Program-made: the position numbers and the translations under genes
Assembly: GCA_032719365.1 (NCBI GenBank)
Contig: CM064873.1
Location: 33,147,742-33,211,741, forward strand
Length of the DNA stretch: 64,000 nucleotides
Reading direction: 5' to 3'
From: Prinsepia uniflora
Lineage: Eukaryota; Streptophyta; Magnoliopsida; Rosales; Rosaceae
Notes under the pieces: generated by a model
Told to the model about the DNA's origin: nothing
Seen by the model: only the letters and a program-made list of their open reading frames with translations
Database searches by the model: none
Shown here: piece by piece, positions 12,101 through 21,427 of the stretch
How positions within the stretch are numbered: position 1 is the stretch's first letter
Layout of the letters: every line of letters starts with the position of its first letter

Positions 12101-13530
12101 TGACTGTAGATGATCAGGGAGCGCTTTTAGCGAGTTTCCATGTGCGGCCTGTTTTGATTGATCAGGTGATTGATGCTCAGTTTGAGGACCCCATTTTGGG
12201 CATCATTCAGATCGAGGTCGAGGCTGGAGAGAGACAGGACTTTGAGGTTCGTGAGGATGGAGCTTTGGTTAAGGATGGACGCTTGTGTGTACTCGAAGAT
12301 GAAGCCTTGAAGAAGGTGATCTTGGATGAGGCTCACTGTTCAGCTTATGCGATGCATCCTGGTGGGACCAAGATGTATCGTACACTACGGGAACATTACT
12401 GGTGGTCAGGGATGAAACGTGAGATTGCAGAATATGTCAGTAGATGCTTGATTTGTCAACAGGTGAAAGCCGAGCGACAGAGACCTTATGGAGCAATGCA
12501 ACCTTTGCCGATTCCCGAGTGGAAATGGGATCACCTGACGATGGATTTTGTATTCAAGCTGCCCAGAACACCGAAGGGACATGATGGTGTATGGGTTATT
12601 GTGGATAGACTTACGAAGTCTGCTCATTTCTTGCCAGTACGGGAAAACTTCAGGTTGGCGCAGTTTGCTCAGTTGTTCATTGATGAGATTATTCGGCTGC
12701 ATGGGACACCAGAGTCGATAGTATCGGACAGAGACCCGAGGTTTACTTCTCGATTTTGGAAGAGCTTACAGGAAGCTTTTGGGACAAAGCTGCACTTTAG
12801 TACTGCATTTCATCCTCAGACCGATGGACAGTCTGAGCGGACCATCCAGATTCTCGAAGATATGATGTGAGCTTGTGTATTGCAGTTTCAGGGTACTTGG
12901 GAGTCTCATTTACCGTTAATGGAGTTTGCCTATAATAACAGTTATTAGGAGAGCATTGGAATGGCACCTTATGAGGCTCTGTACGGGCGACAGTGTCGGA
13001 CCCCATTGTGTTGGACTGAGGTTGGTGAGAGGAGACTCACTACTTCTGAGTTGGTGGACCATACTCAGGAAAAAGTGGCATTGATTCGAGAACGACTGAA
13101 GGCAGCTCAGGACAGACAGAAGAGTTACGCCGACCGTAGGATTAGAGATTTGGAGTTTGCAGTAGGAGATTGGGTTTTCTTGAAGTTATCTCCTTGGAAG
13201 GGAATTGTACGGTTTGGCAGACGAGGGAAGTTGAGTCCTCGTTACATTGGACCTTATGAGATCTTGGAGCGGATTGGTCATGTTGCATATCGATTGGCTT
13301 TACCAGCACACCTGGCGAAAGTACATAATGTTTTCCATGTATCTATGCTTCAGAATTATATTCGAGATGATTCACATGTTCTGGAAGCGATTTTGGATCG
13401 GAAGGATAAAGTTTTGCGACGGAAGATGGTTCCCTTAGTGAAGGTCTTGTGGCGAAATCATCAAGTGGAAGAAGCTACCTGGGAACACGAGGCCTTGATG
13501 CGGGAACAGTACCCTTATTTGTTTCACTGA
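9130..13530 (+). pseudogene. gag-pol polyprotein of element A, broken by two stops
   Basis: This is one continuous frame of 1467 codons. Gag is at residues 1-275, followed by a zinc knuckle CFYCGERGHFRREC (276-289). The protease is centred on D372, where the usual DPG or DAG is DPE. Reverse transcriptase carries FIDD at 706-709, and RNase H begins at YSD with D855. Integrase has H1069, H1076, C1106 and C1109 for zinc and a DD35E triad at D1139, D1200 and E1236. The tail (LVKVLWRN...EEATW) is chromodomain-like. A TGA at 12868-12870 cuts the protein just after the integrase glutamate, and a TAG follows at 12946-12948. Against element C, 17 codons are missing in frame near 13387. Other unusual residues against B and C are D648 in the usual RSGYHQL and W in FPGLVGYYWRF. 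The ATG at 9130 starts the conserved MPPRR and was chosen for that reason. Confidence 0.93.
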
Positions 13531-13553
13531 ATTTCGGGGACGAAATTTTTTTT

Positions 13554-13565
13554 AGGGGGGTAGAT
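13554..13565 (+). promoter_or_regulatory. polypurine tract of element A
   Basis: AGGGGGGTAGAT immediately precedes the 3' LTR. This is the expected plus-strand primer site. The same AGGGGGGTAGAT tract precedes the 3' LTR of element C, and elements B, D and I have related purine tracts on the minus strand. Confidence 0.85.
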
Positions 13566-15603
13566 TGTAACAACCCGTACCTTCAGGAAGGGTGTAAATG
13601 TAATTTTGTAAAGTTTTGTATAAAATGACGATTTTGCCCTTGTGAATAGTAGGTCAAAAGTCGACTTTTTGATTGGCCGGTTGGATGAGTGTTGACCATT
13701 GACCGTGACGTAGTGTAGGACGTCACGAGTCCGTTGACAGGTGGCATGTCCGATTTGGACAATCGGAGAAATAGTTATGATGTACGATAGATCGAGGGCG
13801 TTACCGTAAATTTGATTAAATAAGGGAAATGTTGACTTTTTAATGGACTTATAATTTTCACGTAGACCGAGGACAGTTAGATAGGTCTCGACGTACTGAG
13901 TATAACGACAGGCGGCATGCTGTCATCGGACGTCGGACGGAAAAGTTACGGGTCTAGAACGTTTGAGGGCAAAACGGTAATTATTTACACGAGGGGTAAA
14001 ATGGTCTTTTTCCCCTCAGCCAATCAGATAAGGGCAAGTGGCAGCAGGTGGAGTGGGATATTTGTTTTGCACCAAGGGATTGTGGACACGTGGGGAGAAG
14101 CCAGAGGCTTCTGGAGGAGTCCTCAAACCGTGCATTTGGTTCGAACGCAGAAAAACAGAGAGAAAGAAATTGAAGGACGGTGATCAATTCTGTGAGGGTG
14201 TGAGGTTCTGGTGAATTGAGAGAGTGACAGGGAGATAAGAGTGAGCTGGTGGTCGTGCTGTTGGACGGAACTCGTGCACGGAGACACGGCGGAGGACGGT
14301 TGCAGTTTCTGGGAAAACAGAGAGAAGGCGGACTGTGGCGGTCGCTACGCCGTGAGGTGGCTCAAACCCAGGCAGTGGGAGGCTTAGGAGGTTGCAGGGG
14401 ACCCAACGAACACCGTGGCACGCGGCGGTGCGCACGTCGGAGACGGAATCGAAAGGTGAGTTCTATTCCCCTGTTTTTCTCGTGAGTTTCAAATTGAAAA
14501 TCGTGAACCTGGAGCTAGAGTCGAGGGGATTGGTGAGTGAAGTGTGGTTTAGGGAGGTTCTAGGAGCAGTTTATGACGGTTGCCGTGACGATGGAGTTCA
14601 CGGTGGGGGTGGTGCGACGGCGGGTACTTTGTTACCCTGTTTGGCCGTGAATTTCAAACGAGAAATCGTGGACTTAGAGAGTGAGTCGAGGGTTCCTGTG
14701 AGTTGTGTGTGACTCAGTGAGGTCGTGGGAGGAGTTTAGAGTGACCACCGTGAAGGGGGAAGAACTGGGTGGCCGGGAAGGTAAACAGAGTTTTGTATGG
14801 CTTTTCTTTCGAGCTTCAGCTGTGAAGTTGTGGGTCGAGTCGAACCAAGAGAGTGAGGGGGATGAGTTCTTTGAGATTGGACGAGGCTGGAGGTGAAGAA
14901 AGGAGGGTAAACAGTGGCCGGACGGCGGAGAATGGTTCTCGCCGGTTCGGGTTGCAGCCTGGTGCGAACCGGGTTCGATCGAGGAAGACGGTGGCACTGT
15001 AGCAGGTACGTGAGGCCCACGCGCAGCCACTTTGGGCGGCGCGTGGAGGCGCGTGGAGAGGAATCCGGCCAAGCTTCCAACATGGTTTTAGTTCTAAATG
15101 TTCTAAGGAATCCAATGGTATAATTTTCGGGTTAATCGGACTGAGTTACGGAATGGTTCGGGAATCCGGACGGGTTAGGGTTTATGAATAAAATATTATT
15201 TAATTTCCGAAAAATTGGGGAAAATAGGGTGAGTATCTTTGATGTAATTATGACCCTATTTGGTGCCTATTGACAGGACGGGAGACACCTGAGACGGTCG
15301 AGGAGCGCACGGAGCGCAATTGACTTGTTCTGATCTGTCGTGGTGATAGCGCTGGGGTGAACGTTGAGGCAGATATCGAGGCATAGAGCTTCTGACGTTC
15401 TTCCGTTGCCACACTAGCATAGTAGGATTTTGTCCCATTTTGTCGAACTATGCTCTGACCGACAGTTGTATTATATTTACTCCTTCGTCTGATAGTTATG
15501 CTTATAGTGGTATTGTTGTTATTTTGGTACTTTTTGTGTGATTGTCAGACGGGAGCAGGGTTCGTCCCGGGTATCGAGGTGATATTTGGGACGGGTCCTG
15601 ACA
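13566..15603 (+). repeat. 3' LTR of element A
   Basis: This 2038-bp direct repeat of the 5' LTR starts TGTAACAACCCG and ends CCTGACA, followed by the duplication CCTTT. Compared with the 5' copy it lacks a block of about 29 bp holding the inverted repeat AAGTGTG/CACACTT, and it has a single copy of the 30-bp segment that is duplicated near 8550. The related LTRs of C keep sequence at the first site, so that difference is probably a deletion here. Confidence 0.95.
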
Positions 15604-15608
15604 CCTTT

Positions 15609-15675
15609 CCTATTTAACTTCCTATCCTTAGACTCATTTTCCAGGCTAATGACGGGGCTGTCGTTGTGGAGGCAT
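15609..15675 (-). pseudogene. gag N-terminus of element H
   Basis: Read on the minus strand from 15675, the sequence starts MPPQRQPRH and then meets stops. The MPPxR opening is shared with the Gag of elements A, B, C and M. The rest of this gag continues beyond element A at 6947 and downward, so A is inserted within the first codons of H gag. Confidence 0.65.
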
Positions 15676-15752
15676 CATGTCTGAAACAAAACTATCGTAC
15701 ACACCCAATGTGTGATTTCCATGAAGAGCAACCCAGTGCTATGATACCAAGT
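15676..15752 (-). promoter_or_regulatory. primer-binding site and leader of element H
   Basis: TGATACCAAG at 15742-15751 is the reverse complement of the initiator-Met primer site (minus CTTGGTATCA). It abuts the end of the 5' LTR at 15753. The remainder is untranslated leader up to the gag ATG at 15675. Confidence 0.75.
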
Positions 15753-18230
15753 TGATAAGACCCTCCATGTAATCCCCCTGATTAGTGTGGGGGGACTTGT
15801 TCCTATCTGACACGACCTTGTGAAATGACAATATTACCCTCGAGATTAAGTAAAACATCCTAACCACGTGTCATACCAGGGATACTACCACGTACTAACA
15901 CGAATAATCAGAGTACCCAGTCACCGTGATGCCTCAACCATCACATAGCTTGCGTCCGCGATCAACCTGGGGGGTGCCAAAACCAAAAAAAAGTGTGAAT
16001 GGACAAAAACAAAGCTTTGTCAAATCATTTTTCAGAAATAAACATTTACACCCTCTGTTTTAGAAAACATGCATGCATAGTCGATAAAAACATTGTGTTT
16101 AAATAATCCGCAAGATATATGTATAAATCATAGGTCGAACTTGAATCATATAAAACACATAAAAGCCCCCTAGCCCACATTTTAAAGAAAGCGGTGGCTT
16201 TAAGCCATTTGAAAATCTTTGCACATATCACAAGAAAAATAAAGGAAAACCTAATCTCGCTGATCCAACCAGTTTGCCAGTCTAACTAGCATCCCATATG
16301 TATTACCGGTAGACAACGACGGATCTACGGAGTCCAACTCTGTTAGTACATGTTGAGCCCAGCTCAGATCACATATGAGTCCGTCTCTATGTATCCTTAG
16401 AGTTCAACTCCGAGATGGTGATCCATCCGCCCAAGACTGACCAATCTATAACATACAGTATAATCCATTCCATATACATTTTAACTCGGGCACTAGCCCC
16501 AAACATTTTCCGCATGGGCACAAGCCCAAAACACGATTTTCCAAAAAAAAAAAACCACCATAATTTAAGATAAAGAAATAATAACTATAAATGCATTTCA
16601 AATCCAAGCATATATTCAGCAAACATAATCATGCTAAACCATACCATAAAACATGTAAAAACATATATTTAAGCATGCATCAGAGTTATGAAAGCAAATG
16701 TCCACCCACAATTCCACCGCTCGCTCAAAATGCAAGCTGTAAGCCGATCTAAAGCCTCTGGAATGTCTGGGCCTCTCCAAATAACGCTGAATGGTCACTA
16801 TCAGTCTATACAAGTCCATATTAGAAACCCCCAAAAGCCTGAGAATTGAAAATGCATCATGAAAATGCTTCGTGAGGAGAAAAACCTCCAAAACACCAAC
16901 CAAATTAACTCCAATCAATCTGAAACCACCACCATTGGATGCAGAATGTCAACACCTTTTGAAAACATCGATTTCACCTAGAAATTCGTGCCCATGAGCC
17001 CATACTCACTGTTCAAAGTTCGGTCAACACTGGTTAGCGTTGACTTCAACTGCTAACATCATCCTGAAATCTGCCATCTGACAACCTAACAGCTGGCACG
17101 AGGCACACCCTGTATGGTACCACATGTCACCATCTAACACGTACCATATGTTCTTGTTAACGTCACTATGACATCATATTGACGTAAGCCTCTACCCCAT
17201 CATCTATGGCAGACCTCTGACACATCGCCAAGTGACACCAACCCTGATCGGCCACGTGTCTTGACAAGATGATGTGGCATGCCACATCATCATTGTCAAC
17301 CTTTCGAGGTTTGACCCACGATCACTATAACGGGTTGTTCGATCTGAATCGCGACCCGGTTCGTTCTTCGCCATTTCTCAACCATTTACCTTTATTAATT
17401 CACCAAAAGACTCCTAGCCTACCAAAAACCAATCTACGACCTCAAATCAAAGAAAACTCATCTTAAATCATTGAGCCAAGCTCGAACCTTCAAGGTCGTC
17501 CTTCTAGCTTCCACAAGAGCTCATCCTTATGTTCTTTCTACCTTATTTTTGTCCCTACAGGCTCATATGAGCTTAATGAACATAACCTTGGCCTTATAAC
17601 ACGATTACAAAGCCCCAAAATCCAAACCTGAATATCAACTCACACAGTTACCTATTTTTCTAGGTTTTTCAGCCAGCCATCGTGGCTTCTCATCTCTCCA
17701 CCATCTCTATTAGTCTCTCCCTTACTCGCTCTCACTTTGGCTCTTCACAACATAAGCAAAGGTGAATAATATGGTAGCATGAGAATGGGTCCGAGTCTGG
17801 CCGTGTATGTGTGTTTGGAATTCGAGAGAGAGATGTTCTGTGATAAAAGGTGAGGGCCAAAGGGTGAGTGACACTTGTCACTCATCCTATGGTTCCCAAA
17901 AAAATATATTGGGACCCACAAACCAACAATCATCAATCCTATTTTCTCGTAAAATATCCACCGAAAGGTTCGATTGAACTATCCTTGACCCGTAATCGTA
18001 ATCGTAATCGTAATCCCTGTCTACGACGTCCAAACTCGACGTGCCGCATATCTACGTAATCGTAATCCCTCGATCTACGTAATAGACCTCGATCAATGTG
18101 CAAATAATCACCCGGGTTAAAAGTTAACATTTTTTCCTTACAGGGGTAAAATCGTCATTTTACTTTGACTAATCTCGACTATTCTCGATAACCTCCCAAT
18201 AATCCAGTGATTATGGGATGAGTCATTACA
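15753..18230 (-). mobile_element. 5' LTR of gypsy element H
   Basis: The LTR lies between TGATAAGACCC at 15753 and GAGTCATTACA ending at 18230 (minus-strand TG...CA, 2478 bp). The flank after it, GCTAA, is the expected target-duplication position, but the partner is not in the window. Relation to LTR F is visible in shared blocks. A short simple repeat (CGTAAT units near 17995-18020) is specific to this copy. Insertion was into an older LTR, whose end lies at about 18471. Confidence 0.8.
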
Positions 18231-18471
18231 GCTAATATCATTCTTTACTCGTAAAATAACCATACGATGTCCAAATTCGATGTGACACAGGTGTACGTAA
18301 CCAAAATCCCAAGATCTACGTAACAGGCCTAGGTAAATGTGTAACCAACCTCTCGGGTGAAAAGTCAACATTTGGTCAAAGCTCCTACACTCAAGGGCAA
18401 AATCGTCAATCTAGCTCGAATAATCTCAAAGAATCCACAATAATCTCGTAATTACGGGCTGAGTCATTATT
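18231..18471 (-). mobile_element. LTR fragment of element I
   Basis: The fragment resembles the last part of LTR H (TACGTAACAGGCCT, then CGGGTGAAAAGTCAACATTT) and ends GAGTCATTATT directly before a polypurine tract. This is the minus-strand start of a 3' LTR whose remaining part was separated by insertion of H and lies outside the window. Confidence 0.6.
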
Positions 18472-18780
18472 ATCTACCCTCCTTATAGGAATTTCGCCCT
18501 CAAAATTCACATCGACCCATGCCAAAAATTATGAAAATCCAATCCCGTCTCTAAACTTAGGCTCTCATGTGGTCTCCTCCACGTTTACAATCCCTCCAAA
18601 GAGCACACAAGGCAACTGTCACCTGATGTCAACCGCAGCCAACGACCAATGCCCAATCCCGGCTCAACCTCAATGACAACACTCGACGAGTGAGTGATCA
18701 AACCGTCAATGGAACTCAAAACTCAACTCCCAAACTTTGTTCAAGGCATCAACACTCATCAACCTTAGTGTACAGATATG
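18472..18780 (-). pseudogene. polypurine tract and pol 3' end of element I
   Basis: ATCTACCCTCCTTATAGG at 18472-18489 is a minus-strand polypurine tract. Near 18560-18600 the minus strand encodes NVEETT and EP, comparable with the NVEEATWEP chromodomain-like tail seen just inside the 3' LTR of element B. The remainder is degraded and stops at the start of element J sequence. The right boundary is approximate. Confidence 0.5.
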
Positions 18781-19755
18781 TGTTTCCAACTTTTAGTAAA
18801 AGTTTCTCTCTTTGGTGATTATAGATATGTTATTGGGATTGAAAAGATCAGGATTGATGAAGAATAAAAGGAAAATGGATGTAAAATGAAGGAGATGGCT
18901 TCAGGCCAGGTCGCCAGGTCACTAGGTCAGGCAACCTGAATACTAGAACCCGCGAGAGGTTGAAGACAACCTCTCTGCAGGCGTGTGAGGCCTATGCACA
19001 GAGGTTTTCCTCAGCCCTTACCGATGCGTGTGATCGTGTGAGCCAGAATTTGGGTTTACAGCTAACATGAAAAGTATTCAGGTGCTCATTCTGAGTTTAA
19101 TGGCCCAATAATTTGATCAATTGGACATCATATAAGTTAGTTATGATGGTTCAAAGTCTTAAGTGCTATTTAAAAAACCTTAAATTAATTCTAACATAAT
19201 TTGGGTGATTAATTTTGGTAATATAAAGATGGAACTGAGTGGATGTGAATTAGGGCTTTGGTGTTAAACGTGTGATTCTATGTTTATGTCAAAATTCAAG
19301 GTTAAGCTAAGAAGTTTGGGAAGTTAAACCTAAAACTATTTTCGATAATTAGTGTATCTACAAGCATATTTATCCTCAAGGTGTAAGTGTTATTTTACTC
19401 ATTTACTTAGTATAAATATCATGATTACTGGAGATGAAGGATGGCTATCTTGTGTATGTGATGTTATATGTGGTAAGTGATTGACAATATGGGAGGTGAA
19501 TTTGGTTATAGGGCTAAAAGTGTGTAAATATACGTAATTATATTTGAAATTGAATATGATCGGGTAGTAAAAACCACCATTTGTCGAGGAAGTGGGTTGC
19601 ATGTGGGCAGTAACCCCACACGGGTGCGTTTAATTTGGTTAGTTACTAAATTATGAACTTAAAACAAACTGATAAAATCCCTTGTTTGACATGGGTGGTT
19701 AGACGGGAGTAGGATCGGTTTGGTTTTCATGGTATTTTTGGGACGGGTCTTGTCA
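18781..19755 (+). mobile_element. truncated 5' LTR of element J
   Basis: The LTR end, GACGGGTCTTGTCA, is followed by a primer site. Its right half matches the LTR at 24413-24804 closely (for example ACAATATGGGAGGTGAATTT and GTAAAAACCACCA blocks), so the two are an LTR pair. The left edge does not show the TGTAACACCCCGG start seen in the partner, so this copy is 5' truncated. Its left limit is approximate. A decayed hairpin module (GCGTGTGAGGCCTATGCAC) is at 18979-18997. Confidence 0.65.
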
Positions 19756-19758
19756 ATT

Positions 19759-19770
19759 TGGTATAAGAGC
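19759..19770 (+). promoter_or_regulatory. primer-binding site of element J
   Basis: TGGTATAAGAGC follows the truncated LTR after three bases. One mismatch separates it from the initiator-Met consensus TGGTATCAGAGC. Confidence 0.75.
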
Positions 19771-20123
19771 GAGGTTATTAAATATGTTATTTTTGAAATA
19801 TGTTGGTTCGTTTGGGATTTTATAATGATTTTTGGAACATTTATGTGATAATAATTTAGTTTTTAGATGATCATTGGTGAGTTTTTGGAACCTTAAGTAA
19901 ATTAGGAGAATGCAAATTTTTTATGGAAACTCTTCTCTGGTACGTTTTACAAGGTTTTTACGAAAATTATGTTGAGTTTAAATTCAAAGTTTTGAAATGA
20001 TTGTTTGATCCTAAGGAGTGAACACGTGGTAAAATAATTTAAATATGATTTGTGAATAAGTAAATGATAATTCTTGGAAATTCTTGATTTACATTTTATG
20101 GGATGATGATGTTATATATGTAT
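19771..20123 (+). other. non-coding leader of element J
   Basis: This AT-rich stretch follows the primer site. I see no Gag motif or open frame of note. It is interrupted at 20124 by a Cassandra-type LTR. Confidence 0.4.
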
Positions 20124-20446
20124 TGTAAGACCCATGTCCTGGAAGGAACGGTGAACAATCCCACATTCCTGCAAAGGGGGAATGTTCTGGGAGAGGATGG
20201 TGGTGTGCCTTAAAGGTGTAGGCACACACCTATCTAGCACTAGGCATTTTGGGAGCTCAAGTGGCTTTGGGGGGGATTGGAACCCCAAAGTTAAGCGCGT
20301 TGAGGCTGGTGCAATTCCATGATGGGTGACCCCCTGGGATGTTGCACCATGAGCTCCCGAAAACATAACCGTGAGGGCGAGGCCCAAAGCGAACAATATG
20401 GTGCTAGATGAGTCGGGTCCTGACCGAGGAGGGTCGGGTCCTGACA
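20124..20446 (+). mobile_element. solo LTR of a Cassandra-type TRIM element
   Basis: A 323-bp segment starts TGTAAGACCC and ends GGGTCCTGACA. It is flanked by perfect 5-bp duplications TGTAT at 20119-20123 and 20447-20451. It contains a 5S rRNA-like core, the defining trait of Cassandra terminal-repeat retrotransposons in miniature, which carry 5S sequence with its Pol III promoter in the LTR. No second copy or primer site adjoins, so it is a solo LTR. Family assignment rests on the 5S content and LTR size. A Cassandra consensus comparison would confirm it. Confidence 0.85.
20236..20348 (+). ncRNA. 5S rRNA-derived segment in the Cassandra-type LTR
   Basis: AGCACTA at 20236 aligns with the AGCACTAATGCACC part of plant 5S rRNA. 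AAGTTAAGCGCG and GATGGGTGACC correspond to the box A and intermediate-element/box C region of the internal Pol III promoter, and GTTGCACC is close to the 5S 3' end. Box A is worn (GCGCGTTGAGGC where plants have GCGTGCTTGGGC). It is a relic inside a transposon, not a functional rRNA gene. Confidence 0.8.
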
Positions 20447-20451
20447 TGTAT

Positions 20452-21427
20452 GATGATATATACGATGATAATGCTATGATATGATGACACTATGATAACA
20501 TGATGAATACGGTGGTTGACTGTTGTTATGAGCATTTTAAGAAGTTTCATTCAAGGATGCTTGGGGTATAGATACGACTTTGGAAAAATGGATTTGAGGA
20601 AATAAAAAATTGGTATCAATATATGTTCTCGATATATGTGCATGGTTGTATTTATTGACAGGTCTCCTCAGGTGACTGATTGATGCTCAGATATTGTACG
20701 TCTACGCAGATTGTGGATAGTCTCAGATGTTGGGCTAGGGCCCTTTCCTAAGACTAGTGTGGTGTGAGTGACCACTCAAACGTCGAGCTATTCCTAAGTG
20801 GATGGCGGTTTGTTGGTCTCAAATATCGAGTGAAGCTCCAGATCCTAAGACCAGTATTGTGGTAGTCACTTTCAGACGTTGAGCATGGCTCTGTATCTTG
20901 AGATAGGCACTGACTCAGACATAGAGCAGGACTTTGTATCCTGAGTCAGTATACACTCAGACATCGAGCTGGGCTCTATATCCCGAGTGGTGTATTTGTG
21001 GATATTTGTTTAGTGGTTAGTCTCATACGTCGAGCTGGACTCTGTACCTTGAGTTTATTCCCATGTGGACAGTGATTTATCTATCGGTAGTATAGATCCC
21101 TAGGGGAAATAATTGTCTAGATGATGTGTTGGTGTTGTTTTCGGATTTGGTTCAAAAAATGTTTATGATGATGGCCTAAGCATAGTGCTACTGTGCTAAG
21201 TGGTTGGTACTTGAGACGGTAATGGATTGAGTTTTATTATGAATTGGTGGAATGAGTTAAGACCATACGTGATCCCGATACTGTTGATGTTTGAATAGAA
21301 TTGGGAATCAGTAAGCCATCTCTCTATTCTATTGTAAATGCCTAATTAAGCGTTTTAAAGACCTTAGGGTATAATTATTGTGATATTGACTTGATTACGA
21401 TTTTATATGATGTTTGAACTAAACTAT
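20452..21427 (+). repeat. LTR-derived tract with degenerate tandem repeats
   Basis: From about 20695 to 21065 a unit built around ACTCAGACATCGAGCTGG, then CTCTGTATCCTGAG recurs about five times with strong drift. Related CTCTGGAC and CCGAGTG blocks occur on the opposite strand in LTR M (46350-46480). TTGACAGG at about 20656 resembles a block of other LTRs. I infer an LTR fragment lying within element J. No coding sequence is visible. Confidence 0.5.

Larger units (their letters stand above)
6948..15603 (+). mobile_element. complete Ty3/gypsy element A (Del/Tekay-like)
   Basis: This is an 8.66-kb LTR retrotransposon with two LTRs in direct orientation, an initiator-Met tRNA primer site, a single gag-pol frame, a polypurine tract and a perfect 5-bp duplication, CCTTT, at 6943-6947 and 15604-15608. 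Gag opens with MPPRREP and Pol order is protease, reverse transcriptase, RNase H, integrase, then a chromodomain-like tail; this order and tail point to a chromovirus of the Del/Tekay kind. The insertion looks recent, because I count five substitutions in the first 390 or so bases of the two LTRs. It is non-autonomous today, with two nonsense codons and other lesions in pol. Confidence 0.95.
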
